Below, in pieces: positions 1 through 8,306 of a stretch of 64,000 nucleotides of DNA; the first letter of the stretch is position 1, and each line of letters opens with the position of its first letter. A program made the position numbers and the translations under genes. Location: contig NZ_CP020042.1 of assembly GCF_002028425.1 (NCBI RefSeq), positions 4,030,001 to 4,094,000 of the forward strand. The letters are read 5' to 3'. The notes beneath the pieces were generated by a model that had not been told where the DNA came from, made no database searches, and saw only the letters and a program-made list of their open reading frames with translations. The DNA is from Streptomyces katrae (GTDB lineage Bacteria; Actinomycetota; Actinomycetes; Streptomycetales; Streptomycetaceae).

Positions 1-2
1 GC

Positions 3-1390
3 CTGCGCGGCGGGGGCGGCGGCTGGGGGGAGACCGGTGTGGGCCGGCTGTTCTCCGGCACCGTCGGCGGCCAGATCTCCTGGCTGCTGCCGGCGGCGCT
101 GGTGCTGCTGGTGGCGGGGCTGGTGGTGACCTGGCGGGCCGGCCGGGCCACCGACTGCCTCCAGAGCACGGCCCGCGCGGCCTTCCTGGCCTGGGGCGGC
201 TGCCTGCTGATCACCGCCGTGGTGTTCAGCTGGATGCAGGGCATCTTCCACGAGTACTACACGGTCGCGCTGGCTCCGTTCGTGGCCGCGCTGGTGGGCA
301 TGGGCGTGACCGTGCTGTGGGAGGAGCGGGGCGGCAGGGCCGCCGCGCTCACCCTGTCCGGGACCCTCGCCCTGACCGCCGTCTGGTCGTACGTACTGCT
401 CGGCCGCTCCTCCGGCTATCTGCCGTGGCTGCGCTGGACGGTGCTGGTGGCCGGGCTGCTCGCCGCCGCCGCACTGCCGTTCGCCGCCCGGCTGGGCCGC
501 CGGGTACGGCTCGGCGCGGCCGCGCTGGGGCTGGGCGCGGCCCTGGCGGGCCCGTTGGCGTACTGCCTGACCACGATCGGCACCGGTCACACCGGGTCGA
601 TCGTGACGGCCGGTCCGGCGGTGGCCGGGGGCGGGGCGGCCCGGGCGGGATGCGCTTCGGGCCGGGCGGGGAGGGGTTCGGGGGCGGTATGCCGGGCCTG
701 CCCGGGGGCGGGCCGGGCGGCGGAGCGCCGCAGGGAGGCTCGCAGGGAGCGCCGCAGCGAGCGCCGCAGGGAGCACCGCAAGGGGGCCAAGGGGGCGGCG
801 GTACCGCCCAGGGCTTCCCGCGGGGCGCCTGGCCGGGCCCCGGTCAGGCGGGCGGCGCGGCGGGCCGGTCCGGGACCGGGTCCGGGGCCGGGTCCGGGCG
901 GGGCATGCGGGGCGGGGCCGGCGGGCTGCTCGACGGGGCCCGGGTCTCCGCCGGGGCCGAGGCCGCGCTGCGCGCCGACGCGAGCCGGTACACCTGGGCG
1001 GCGGCCGCCATCGGCTCGCAGAACGCGGCGAGTTACCAGCTGGCCTCCGGCCGCCCCGTGATGCCGCTCGGCGGTTTCAACGGCAGCGACCCTTCGCCGA
1101 CGCTGGAGCAGTTCAAGGCCTACGTGAAGGCCGGGAAGATCCACTGGTTCATCGCCCAGGCCGGCCTCGAAGGCGGCGCGGAGTCCCGGGCGGCCGGTCG
1201 GCCGGGCGGTCAGGGCGGCCCCGGCGGTCAGGGAGCCCCCGGCAGTCAGGGAGCCCCCGGCGGTCAGGGCGGCCCGGGCGGGTCGGCCAGTACGGCCGTC
1301 GAGAGCTGGGTGAAGGCCACGTTCAAGGCCGTCACCATCGACGGAGCCACCTTCTACGACCTGACGGCCCCTTCGACCGGCACGTCCTGA
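3..1390 (+). pseudogene. GT39-type membrane glycosyltransferase, 5'-truncated by window edge and frameshifted
   Basis: This is the C-terminal part of an integral-membrane dolichyl-phosphate-mannose/ArnT-like (GT39) glycosyltransferase, expected to move a lipid-linked sugar to an extracytoplasmic acceptor. The frame open from base 3 to about 636 encodes at least five hydrophobic helices and the HEYYTVALAPF segment typical of this family just after a helix. The next frame, about 637-1390, encodes a Gly/Pro/Gln-rich linker and a soluble C-terminal domain (AAIGSQNAASYQLASGRPVM, then a KIHWFIAQ segment). The join needs one extra G in the run at 633-636, which would give AGGGGGPGGMRFG. The gene starts outside the window. 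The family call is confident; whether the frameshift is real or a sequencing error is undecided. Confidence 0.75.
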
Positions 1391-1480
1391 ACCGGCCCCG
1401 ATCCACGCGGCACCCCCTAGCATCAAGAGGGCGGACCGGGCATTCCGGGCTGATCCCCTTGTGATGAGGAGGGCACCTCG

Positions 1481-2125
1481 ATGGTGACCGAGGCTGATCC
1501 GGGCGAGGCCAGGACCAGTGTGTGGCTGGCCGTGCGGCCCGCCGCCCCCGTCAGACGCCGTACCGACGCCCCCTCGGGGCTGGACCGGGACCGGATCACC
1601 GCCGCCACCGTGCGGCTGCTGGACGCACAAGGGCTCGGCCGCTTCTCCATGCGGAGGCTGGCGGCCGAGCTGGGCGTCACCGCGATGTCCCTGTACTGGT
1701 ACGTGGACACCAAGCACGATCTGCTCGAACTGGCCCTGGACCGGGCCCTGGGCCAGCAGCGCCTCCCGGCCGGCCCGTCCCGGGAGGAGCCCTGGGCGAG
1801 CCGGCTGAGGGAACTGGCCTGCGGCTACCGCAGGCTGCTGGCGGAGCACCCGTGGGTGGCTCCGCTCAGCGCGGTCTATCCCAACATCGGCCCGCACGCG
1901 CGGGCCTTCGACGCCGCCCTGCACCGGCTGCTGGAGGCCGCCGGCCTGGCGGACGCCTGCCGGACCGGTGCCCACCTCGCCGTGTCGCAGTTCCTGAACG
2001 GCTGCGCCCTGCACGGCTGCGGGGGCACGGTCCGGCGGGCGCCCGAGGCGGACTTCGCCCTGGCCCTCGACGTCCTCATCGCGGGCATCGAGGCCAAGGC
2101 GGCCGTCCGCGGGGCCCGGGCCTGA
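1481..2125 (+). CDS. TetR/AcrR-family transcriptional regulator
   Basis: A 214-residue one-component regulator. An N-terminal TetR helix-turn-helix occupies roughly residues 30-75 (LDRDRITAATVRLLDAQGL, then FSMRRLAAELGVTAMSLYWY and KHDLLEL). The C-terminal ligand-binding domain resembles the tetracycline-repressor class. The ATG at 1481 follows a strong GAGGAGGG ribosome site at about 1466. A TAGCAT -10-like box lies at 1418-1423. The preceding gene ends 90 bp upstream on the same strand, and the MFS exporter downstream is convergent with a 33-bp gap. That exporter already has its own MarR, so the target of this TetR is unclear. The ligand cannot be predicted. Confidence 0.85.
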   Translation: MVTEADPGEARTSVWLAVRPAAPVRRRTDAPSGLDRDRITAATVRLLDAQGLGRFSMRRLAAELGVTAMSLYWYVDTKHDLLELALDRALGQQRLPAGPSREEPWASRLRELACGYRRLLAEHPWVAPLSAVYPNIGPHARAFDAALHRLLEAAGLADACRTGAHLAVSQFLNGCALHGCGGTVRRAPEADFALALDVLIAGIEAKAAVRGARA

Positions 2126-2158
2126 CCGACCGGAGGACCCGGATCCGGCTGGCCGGCC

Positions 2159-3805
2159 TCAGGCCTGGGACGGGGCCTTGCCGGAGGCCTGGGCCGGGAC
2201 GCCGGGGGTGTCTTCGGTGCCCGGGGCGTGGGCGGCCGGCTTCGACTTCAGCGCGACCTCCTTGATGAAGACCACCAGCACCAGCCCGAGCAGCGCGCTC
2301 GGTGCGGCGTAGAGGAAGACGTCGCCGACGCCGTGCCCGTACGCGGACTCCATGACCTGCCGCAGCGGCGCGGGCAGCTTGTCGAGGTCGGGGATCCCGC
2401 CCCCGCCGGCGCCGCCGTGTGCCAGGGCCGCCGCCTTCGGGCCGAGTGCGGCCAGCCCGTCCTTGACGTAGTGGGTGACCCGGTTGGCCATGACCGCGCC
2501 CAGGGCCGAGACGCCCATGGCGCCGCCGAGGGAGCGGAAGAAGGTGACGACGGAGCTGGCCGCGCCGAGGTCCTGGGGGGCGACCTGGTTCTGGGTGGCG
2601 AGGACCAGGTTCTGCATCATCATGCCGAGGCCGAGGCCGGTCAGCGCCATGAACAGGGCGATGCGCCAGTACGGGGTGTCGTAGCGCAGGGTGCCCAGCA
2701 GTCCGAGTCCGGCGGTCAGCAGCACACCGCCGGAGACCAGGAAGGCCTTCCACTTGCCGGTCTTGGTGATGATCTGGCCGGAGACCGTGGAGGAGACGAA
2801 GAGGCCGCCGATCATCGGGATGGTCAGGATGCCCGACATGGTGGGGGACTCGCCGCGGGCCAGCTGGAAGTACTGGCTGAAGAAGACCGTGCCGGAGAAC
2901 ATCGCGATGCCGACGAAGAGCGAGGCGGCGGAGGCCAGGCTGATGGTCTTGTTGCGGAAGAGGCGCAGCGGGATGATCGGGTCGCTCGCGCGGGACTCCA
3001 CGAGGAGGAACAGCAGGCCGAGCACGAGGGCTCCGCCGGTCATCGCCAGGGTGGTCCAGGAGATCCAGTCGTACGAGTCGCCGGCCTGGGTGACCCAGAT
3101 GAGCAGCAGCGAGACGGCGCCGCTGATCAGGAAGGCGCCCAGCCAGTCGACCTTCACGTCCCGGCGGACGACCGGGAGGTGCAGGGTGCGCTGGAGCACG
3201 ATCAGGGCGATCACCGCGAAGGGCACGCCGACGTAGAAGCACCAGCGCCAGCCGAGCCACGAGGTGTCGGTGATGACGCCGCCGAGCAGCGGGCCGCCGA
3301 CGGTGGCGACGGCGAAGACCGCGCCGAGGTAGCCGCTGTAGCGCCCGCGCTCGCGCGGGGAGATCATCGCGGCCATCACGATCTGGGCGAGGGCGGAGAG
3401 GCCGCCGACGCCGATGCCCTGGACGACGCGGCAGGCGATGAGCATGCCGGTGTTCTGGGACAGGCCCGCGACCACGGAGCCGAGGACGTAGACCACCAGG
3501 GATATCTGGACGAGCAGCTTCTTGCTGAAGAGGTCGGACAGCTTGCCCCACAGCGGGGTGGCGGCCGTCATCGACAGCAGGGCGGCGGTGACGACCCAGG
3601 TGTAGGAGGACTGGGTGCCGCCGAGGTCGCTGATGATCTGGGGCAGGGCGTTGGAGACGATCGTGGAGGACAGGATCGCCACGAACATGCCGAGCATGAG
3701 CCCGGACAGCGCCTTCATGATCTGGGAGTGGGTCATGGGCGCGCCGTCGGACGTGGTCTCCGACTGGCCGCCTCCCCGCACACCGGAGGGTGTGGTCGTA
3801 GCCAT
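2159..3805 (-). CDS. MFS multidrug exporter, DHA2 (EmrB/QacA) family
   Basis: A 548-residue drug:proton antiporter of the 14-helix DHA2 family, acting in the cytoplasmic membrane. Visible landmarks are the first-helix segment LMLGMFVAILSSTIVSNALPQI, motif A LWGKLSDLFSKK in the loop after helix 2, and the motif C-like run with GPLLGGVI around residue 160. The ATG at 3805 is chosen because AAAGGAA lies just upstream; a longer frame reading back to 3943 overlaps the upstream gene and has no ribosome site. It starts 13 bp after the marR stop, so the two form an operon in which the regulator probably represses its own exporter. The substrate is unknown. Confidence 0.9.
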   Translation of the reverse strand: MATTTPSGVRGGGQSETTSDGAPMTHSQIMKALSGLMLGMFVAILSSTIVSNALPQIISDLGGTQSSYTWVVTAALLSMTAATPLWGKLSDLFSKKLLVQISLVVYVLGSVVAGLSQNTGMLIACRVVQGIGVGGLSALAQIVMAAMISPRERGRYSGYLGAVFAVATVGGPLLGGVITDTSWLGWRWCFYVGVPFAVIALIVLQRTLHLPVVRRDVKVDWLGAFLISGAVSLLLIWVTQAGDSYDWISWTTLAMTGGALVLGLLFLLVESRASDPIIPLRLFRNKTISLASAASLFVGIAMFSGTVFFSQYFQLARGESPTMSGILTIPMIGGLFVSSTVSGQIITKTGKWKAFLVSGGVLLTAGLGLLGTLRYDTPYWRIALFMALTGLGLGMMMQNLVLATQNQVAPQDLGAASSVVTFFRSLGGAMGVSALGAVMANRVTHYVKDGLAALGPKAAALAHGGAGGGGIPDLDKLPAPLRQVMESAYGHGVGDVFLYAAPSALLGLVLVVFIKEVALKSKPAAHAPGTEDTPGVPAQASGKAPSQA

Positions 3806-3818
3806 GTGTTTCCTTTGC

Positions 3819-4250
3819 CTAGAAGCTCGATCGGAGTCGGGCCAGCAGGGTGTTGAGTGCGTCGATGTCCTCGGCCGACCAGTCGGCCAGGGCCTTCTCC
3901 AGCGCGTCCGTGTAGCGGGCGCCGAGCTCGGTGAGTACGGCACGCCCCTCGTCGGTCAGGCGCAGGATCCGGCAGCGGCCGTCGCCGGGGTCGGTCTCCC
4001 GGTCGATCCAGCCGCGCTGTGCCACGTGGGCGACGTGCCGGCTGCTGACGGAGATGTCGACGGCCATGTATTCGGTGAGCCGGCTGAGCCGCATCTCGCC
4101 GTGCCGGTCGAGCACGGTGAGGACGGCGGCGGCGCCGGGCGGGCAGTGCGGGGGCAGGATCCGGGCCAGGTCGCGTTTGACCGCCCCGATGCCGGTGAGC
4201 TGGCGGGCCAGCTCCTCGTACCGGGTGTTCTGTGCCGTGTGCGTGGCCAC
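3819..4250 (-). CDS. MarR-family repressor of the adjacent MFS exporter
   Basis: A 143-residue MarR winged-helix regulator. The recognition region is MRLSRLTEYMAVDISVSSRH (residues about 53-72), and the wing is DRETDPGDGRCRILRLTDEG, the usual D-x-R-D-like wing tip. It starts with GTG at 4250 behind a G-rich ribosome site and is the first gene of a two-gene operon with the MFS exporter. The perfect inverted repeat at 4268-4286 lies 18 bp upstream of its start, which fits autorepression released by a small phenolic or cationic ligand. That mechanism is inferred from the family. Confidence 0.9.
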   Translation of the reverse strand: MATHTAQNTRYEELARQLTGIGAVKRDLARILPPHCPPGAAAVLTVLDRHGEMRLSRLTEYMAVDISVSSRHVAHVAQRGWIDRETDPGDGRCRILRLTDEGRAVLTELGARYTDALEKALADWSAEDIDALNTLLARLRSSF

Positions 4251-4267
4251 CGGACCCGCCCCCCATC

Positions 4268-4286
4268 TCGTTGCTTAGGGCAACGA
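4268..4286. promoter_or_regulatory. Probable MarR operator (perfect 7-bp inverted repeat)
   Basis: TCGTTGC, five spacer bases, GCAACGA, placed immediately upstream of the marR-MFS operon. A further GGTTGC half-site lies at about 4298-4303. The size and symmetry suit a MarR dimer. The site also lies between marR and the rightward small gene at 4368, so it may affect both directions. Confidence 0.7.
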
Positions 4287-4367
4287 TAGAAGAGCATGGT
4301 TGCTACAGGCAAATGAATTCGGGGTCGCGGGCGGTAAAGGAATCGGAAAACCCGCTAGGGTCCAGCC

Positions 4368-4601
4368 ATGTCCGCACAGCACAACTCACCTGAAGCCGAG
4401 GGCTCCTACGACCCCGCCGGCAGCACTCAGATGTTCCGCGCGTTCGTGGCGGAGGGCGAGGAACAGGCGGCCCGCACCCCGGCCGTGCCGGGCTCGCGCC
4501 GCCGGCCCAAGGAGCCGGGCGCCCTGTCCGGGGGCCGGATCGCCCTGGTCCTCGCGCTGGTCCTCGCGCTGGGGGCGGCGCTGTGGGTGGTGCTCCACTG
4601 A
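4368..4601 (+). CDS. Small tail-anchored membrane protein
   Basis: A 77-residue protein with a polar, acidic N-terminal half, a basic RRRPK patch and a single C-terminal transmembrane helix (GRIALVLALVLALGAALWVVLH). The topology looks tail-anchored, with the N-terminus in the cytoplasm. I recognise it only as a conserved-type Streptomyces hypothetical. TAGGGT lies at 4356-4361, six bases before the ATG, and there is no Shine-Dalgarno sequence, so the mRNA is probably leaderless. It is divergent from the marR-MFS operon. Confidence 0.7.
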   Translation: MSAQHNSPEAEGSYDPAGSTQMFRAFVAEGEEQAARTPAVPGSRRRPKEPGALSGGRIALVLALVLALGAALWVVLH

Positions 4602-4616
4602 GGCGCCGCGGCCGGG

Positions 4617-5507
4617 TCAGCTCCAGGTCGCGGTGACCGTGCGGGTCTCCACGTGCATGCCGAGGGGCACCCGCCAGGCGTCCAGGCACACCGTGTAGGT
4701 CTGCGTCCTGGAGGTCCGGCCCGCGATGGGGGCGGGCAGGGGCTGGGTCGTGGTGACCGTGGCCCAGTCGATGCCGAGGGCGCCGATGACGTGCGTCGCG
4801 AAGGTGACCGTGCCGGAACGGGCCGCGGTGGTACCGGTGTTGGTGAAGGTCACCGTGACGCGCTCGCACCAGCGGTCGGAAGCCGCCGCGCGGGCCGGGG
4901 TGCTCAGGGTGAGGGACGCGGGGGTGGCGGGCGGGGGTGCGGTGCCGCCGCCCGGGCCTCCTGAGGTCCCGGAGCCCCCTGAGGTCCCGGAGCCTCCTGT
5001 GCCGCCGGATCCGCCCGAGCCTCCTGTGCCGCCCGAGCCTCCAGTGTCGCCCGAGCCGCCTGTGCCGCCCTGCCCCGGTGTCGGGGTGCCGGAGCCGCCC
5101 GTGCCGCCCGGGGTGCCGTTGCCGGTGCCCGCGCCCCCGGCGCCGGGGGCGGTCTCTGGGGTGCCCGGGGCCGGCGGGGTGCCGGGGGCGGGGTCGGAGC
5201 CGCCCTGGGCGGTGGCCGTCGTTCCGGCTCCGGCGGAGCTCCCGCCGGGCCGGGACCCCGGCGCGCCGGGCGCCGTAGTGGCGTAAGCGCCCGCGGAAGG
5301 GGCCGGGCCGGCCGGCCCGGCCGGCTGGTACTCCACCTGCCCCCGCGGCGGTACGTTCTGCCCCGCGCCCCGCTCGGGCCCGGGGGCCGCGGCGCCCACG
5401 GCGGCGTAGCCGTCGCGGACCGGGCCGCCGCATCCGGCGAGGGCGGCGGCGGCCGTGCAGCACAGGGCCAGGGCGAGGGTGCGCGCCGCGCGGGATCCCG
5501 TTGGCAT
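4617..5507 (-). CDS. Gly/Ser/Thr-rich lipoprotein of unknown function
   Basis: A 296-residue predicted lipoprotein. The N-terminus is a basic stretch and hydrophobic helix ending in the lipobox LAGC (Cys about 25). The middle (residues about 90-200) is low-complexity, rich in GTGGSG units plus Pro and Ala, and looks like a cell-wall-spanning linker. The C-terminal ~95 residues form a beta-rich domain containing CERVTVTFTNTGTTAARSG, reminiscent of extracellular beta-sandwich modules, with two Cys that could pair. No enzymatic motif is visible. It lies alone, convergent with the small gene at 4368. Confidence 0.7.
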   Translation of the reverse strand: MPTGSRAARTLALALCCTAAAALAGCGGPVRDGYAAVGAAAPGPERGAGQNVPPRGQVEYQPAGPAGPAPSAGAYATTAPGAPGSRPGGSSAGAGTTATAQGGSDPAPGTPPAPGTPETAPGAGGAGTGNGTPGGTGGSGTPTPGQGGTGGSGDTGGSGGTGGSGGSGGTGGSGTSGGSGTSGGPGGGTAPPPATPASLTLSTPARAAASDRWCERVTVTFTNTGTTAARSGTVTFATHVIGALGIDWATVTTTQPLPAPIAGRTSRTQTYTVCLDAWRVPLGMHVETRTVTATWS

Positions 5508-5568
5508 CGCGCCAGTGTTCCTGACGTGATGTCAAATGTGAACCCCGCGTCGGCGGACGATCGGGGCG

Positions 5569-6408
5569 CTACTCGCCGATCAGGCCCGTGCGCAGCTGCG
5601 CCAGCGTCCGCGTCAGCAGCCGGGAGACGTGCATCTGGGAGATGCCGACCTCCTCGCCGATCTGCGACTGGGTCATGTTCGCGAAGAACCGCAGCATGAT
5701 GATCTGCCGCTCCCTGGGCGGGAGTTTGGCCAGCAGCGGCTTGAGCGATTCGCGGTACTCGACGCCCTCCAGCGCGCTGTCCTCGTACCCGAGCCGGTCG
5801 GCGAGGGAGCCCTCGCCGCCCTCGTCCTCCGGGGAGGGGGAGTCGAGCGAGGAGGCGGTGTAGGCGTTGCCGACGGCGAGCCCGTCGACGACCTCCTCCT
5901 CGGTGACGCCGAGGACGGCCGCCAGCTCCGGCACGGTCGGGGACCGGTCGAGGCGCTGGGCGAGTTCGTCGCTGGCCTTGGTCAGCGCGAGGCGCAGTTC
6001 CTGGAGCCGGCGCGGGACGCGGACGGACCAGGAAGTGTCCCTAAAGAATCGTTTGATCTCGCCCACGACGGTCGGCATCGCGAACGTCGGGAACTCCACT
6101 CCGCGTTCGCAGTCGAACCGGTCGATCGCCTTGATCAGGCCGATGGTGCCGACCTGGACGATGTCTTCCATCGGCTCGTTGCGGCTGCGGAACCGGGCTG
6201 CCGCGTAGCGCACCAGCGGCAGGTTCAGCTCGATCAGGGTGTCGCGTACGTACGCCCGTTCGGGGCTGTCCGGGTCCAGGGTGGCGAGTCGCTGGAAGAG
6301 GGAGCGGGAGAGGGTGCGGGTGTCGATGGCTTCCGAGCGGTCGGCCACTGCCGGCAGCTCACGCTCGACGAGCGTGAGTACCTTGGAGCTGCCCTGGTCT
6401 ACGGACAT
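5569..6408 (-). CDS. sigN: RNA polymerase sigma factor, SigB/SigF family (probable SigN)
   Basis: A 279-residue group-3 sigma factor. Region 2 includes [26 protein letters not shown] and [19 protein letters not shown], region 3 follows, and region 4.2 ends in [21 protein letters not shown]. The ATG at 6408 follows AAGGGGGTGG. A possible upstream extension to 6630 has no ribosome site. It lies 231 bp downstream of a second, closely similar sigma gene in the same orientation; this pair matches the sigF-sigN pair of S. coelicolor as I recall it, so the symbol rests on synteny. Members of this family act in stress response and aerial differentiation and are usually controlled by anti-sigma/anti-anti-sigma proteins. 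None of those is encoded here. Confidence 0.75.
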   Translation of the reverse strand: MSVDQGSSKVLTLVERELPAVADRSEAIDTRTLSRSLFQRLATLDPDSPERAYVRDTLIELNLPLVRYAAARFRSRNEPMEDIVQVGTIGLIKAIDRFDCERGVEFPTFAMPTVVGEIKRFFRDTSWSVRVPRRLQELRLALTKASDELAQRLDRSPTVPELAAVLGVTEEEVVDGLAVGNAYTASSLDSPSPEDEGGEGSLADRLGYEDSALEGVEYRESLKPLLAKLPPRERQIIMLRFFANMTQSQIGEEVGISQMHVSRLLTRTLAQLRTGLIGE

Positions 6409-6639
6409 GCCACCCCCTTGAGGTCGCGGACGGTCGCGTATCGGCGCGTCCGTCGGAGGAACGCAGCCTCCACCTGAATACCGGAGGCGGGGCTGCGGCA
6501 AACGCGGTTCCAGCAGAATGTCACATGTCGGCAACACGCTGTAGCGCCATGTCGACAAGTATCTCCAGCGACAGACGACCGACCGAGCGGAATGAGCCGG
6601 TTCTGTAGGGAATCGCGGGCCGGGCTCCACCCGATCCGG

Positions 6640-7524
6640 TTAAGCCTCGATCCTGTTTGCGGATCTCAGACGGGCGAAGCTGCGTGCGAGCAGCCGTGAG
6701 ACGTGCATCTGGGAGACCCCAAGCTCGGCGCTGATCTGCGACTGCGTCAGGTTGTTGTAGTAGCGCAGCAGGAGGATCCGCTGCTCCCGCTCGGGCAGTT
6801 GTACGAGCAGGTGGCGGACGAGGTCGCGGTGTTCGACACCGGCCAGCTCGGGGTCCTCGTAGCCGAGCCGGTCGAGCAGCCCGGGCATCCCGTCGCCCTC
6901 CTGGGCGGCTTCGAGGGAGGTCGCGTGGTAGCTGCGGCCGGCCTCGATGCAGGAGAGCACCTCGTCCTCGCTGATCCGCAGCCGCTCGGCGATCTCGGGG
7001 GTGGTGGGGGTGCGGCCGTGGAGGGTGGTGAGGTCTTCGGTGGCGGCGTTGACCTGCACCCACAGCTCGTGGAGGCGGCGCGGGACGTGCACGGTGCGGA
7101 CGTTGTCGCGGAAGTATCGTTTGATCTCGCCCACCACGGTCGGCATGGCGAAGGTGGGGAACTGGACGCCGCGCTCGGGGTCGAAGCGGTCGATCGCGTT
7201 GATCAGGCCGATGGTGCCGACCTGTACGACGTCCTCCATCGGCTCGTTGCGGCTGCGGAAGCGGGCGGCCGCGTAGCGCACGAGCGGGAGGTTGGCCTCG
7301 ATCAGGGCCCCGCGCACCCGGTTGTGCTCGCTGGTGCCCGGCACCAGGCCCTTCAGCTGGCCGAAAAGCACCTGTGTCAGGGCCCGGGTGTCCGCACCCC
7401 GGCTCTGCGGTCGCGGCGCGGCAGCGGCGGCCTCCTGGGCCTCGGCGGGAAGCTCGTGCGGCTGTTCCTGGCGGAGCTCTTGCTGGGGAGGCACCTGAGG
7501 CGCAGTACTGGCCGGCACGGTCAC
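6640..7524 (-). CDS. sigF: RNA polymerase sigma factor, SigB/SigF family (probable SigF)
   Basis: A 294-residue paralogue of the neighbouring sigma factor, with the same [30 protein letters not shown] and [23 protein letters not shown] signatures. It has a longer Pro/Gln/Glu/Ala-rich N-terminal tail of about 45 residues. The start is GTG at 7524 behind AAGGGGTGGC, the same ribosome-site pattern as its neighbour, which suggests a tandem duplication including leader sequence. By position next to the tRNA-Ser/tadA region it corresponds to the late-sporulation factor SigF of S. coelicolor (synteny from memory). The two genes differ most in the N-terminus and between regions 3 and 4. Confidence 0.75.
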   Translation of the reverse strand: MTVPASTAPQVPPQQELRQEQPHELPAEAQEAAAAAPRPQSRGADTRALTQVLFGQLKGLVPGTSEHNRVRGALIEANLPLVRYAAARFRSRNEPMEDVVQVGTIGLINAIDRFDPERGVQFPTFAMPTVVGEIKRYFRDNVRTVHVPRRLHELWVQVNAATEDLTTLHGRTPTTPEIAERLRISEDEVLSCIEAGRSYHATSLEAAQEGDGMPGLLDRLGYEDPELAGVEHRDLVRHLLVQLPEREQRILLLRYYNNLTQSQISAELGVSQMHVSRLLARSFARLRSANRIEA

Positions 7525-7588
7525 GCCACCCCTTCGGTCAACTCATCCGTCTCATCCGTCAAAAGCGGTCATAGCATCACAAGAGATG

Positions 7589-7601
7589 TGCACTATGTGC
7601 A
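7589..7601. promoter_or_regulatory. Short inverted repeat upstream of the sigma gene
   Basis: TGCAC-TAT-GTGCA, 65 bp upstream of the GTG start at 7524, within an unusually A/T-rich patch (7560-7675) for this genome. It could be an operator of the sigma-factor promoter. No clear -35/-10 pair is seen. Confidence 0.35.
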
Positions 7602-7686
7602 AGCACCGTATATAGCCGTGTTGAGGGCAAGTTGGGCATTTAGGGGTATTCTTTTTACCGCCGGGCATGTGAAAGTCGAACGCGAA

Positions 7687-7715
7687 AGGCCCCCCACCGG
7701 CGGAGTGAGGGGCCT
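7687..7715 (-). terminator. Stem-loop terminator after the small membrane gene
   Basis: AGGCCCC and GGGGCCT arms around a 15-base loop, 32 bases beyond the stop of the leftward gene at 7747. Confidence 0.6.
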
Positions 7716-7746
7716 GGATGTCCGGAAATCGCTTCAGCGTACGGGT

Positions 7747-7908
7747 TCAGGTCACCAGTTCGGTGATGAACTCGCCGATGCCGGAGGCGGCATCCGATAT
7801 GCCCTGGAAGCCTATTCCGACCATCTCCGCCGCCCGCTTGGGCTGGGTGATGATCACGAAGAGGACGAACACCGTGAGGGCGCCCGTGATGAGCTTCTTG
7901 GTGTCCAT
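7747..7908 (-). CDS. Small membrane-associated protein
   Basis: A 53-residue protein beginning MDTKKLITGAL with one hydrophobic helix (LTVFVLFVIIT), then QPKRAAEMVG and an amphipathic C-terminal segment. The ATG at 7908 is preferred over an upstream TTG at 7929; GGGGAGG lies about 13 bases before it. It looks like one of the many short single-helix proteins found next to sigma-factor genes in streptomycetes. I do not recognise a function. It is followed by a stem-loop terminator and precedes the sigma genes on the same strand. Confidence 0.6.
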   Translation of the reverse strand: MDTKKLITGALTVFVLFVIITQPKRAAEMVGIGFQGISDAASGIGEFITELVT

Positions 7909-8052
7909 GAACGGTGTCGGCCTCCCCAACCGGTACTGCGAAGTCGGGTGAGTCTAACCGGTCGGGTTTGGACACTCACCTGTCCTTTAAGGACCAATGA
8001 CCCTGCCGTACGGGCCCTTTGCCGCTGGGTGTCCGGTCGCGGGAGGAGCAGG

Positions 8053-8142
8053 ATGGAACACGAGCCCACCGGTTCTGGCAGGAAACCGGTGGGCGAGGGA
8101 CAGGACCTCACTGCGGGGTCCGGGCCGCGGGCTTCCCCCTGA
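8053..8142 (+). CDS. Candidate 29-residue small ORF
   Basis: An ATG at 8053 directly preceded by GGGAGGAGCAGG, one of the best Shine-Dalgarno matches in the window. It encodes a 29-residue hydrophilic peptide starting MEHEPTGSGRKP and ending at a TGA at 8140-8142. The 11-bp stem-loop at 8064-8094 lies within it and the 12-bp stem-loop at 8176-8212 follows it, an arrangement that resembles a leader peptide or small regulatory transcript. There is no homology recognition. It could be fortuitous. Confidence 0.3.
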   Translation: MEHEPTGSGRKPVGEGQDLTAGSGPRASP

Positions 8143-8222
8143 CCGCGGCCCGGGCCGGCAGGTTCCGTCCTCACCGGGGGAAGTGACGTGTCCCCCCGAT
8201 GTCACTTCCCCCGTACGCGTGG

Positions 8223-8248
8223 AAGGCCCCGGCTCCGGTCGGGGCCTT
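8223..8248 (-). terminator. Stem-loop terminator of the secreted-protein gene
   Basis: AAGGCCCC and GGGGCCTT arms with a 10-base loop, 59 bases beyond the stop of the leftward gene at 8307. It would also stop rightward transcripts, since CTTC follows. Confidence 0.6.
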
Positions 8249-8306
8249 CTTCGTGGGCGGGGGAGCGTGCGCTGCGCGGCCGCGCGTGCCGGGGTACGCG
8301 GGTGCC

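Larger units (their letters stand above)
7909..8306. other. Intergenic region with several stacked inverted repeats
   Basis: About 400 bp between two leftward genes. It holds GTCCTT-T-AAGGAC at 7982-7994; GCCCACCGGTT/AACCGGTGGGC (11-bp arms, 9-base loop) at 8064-8094; GGGGGAAGTGAC/GTCACTTCCCCC (12-bp arms, 13-base loop) at 8176-8212; and the terminator at 8223-8248. Only the last is needed as a terminator for the gene at 8307. The rest could be a structured transcript or operators. Confidence 0.5.

Noticed and set aside
587..2014. Long leftward frame opposite GT39 and TetR genes
   Set aside because: Antisense shadow; low-complexity translation with no start signals.
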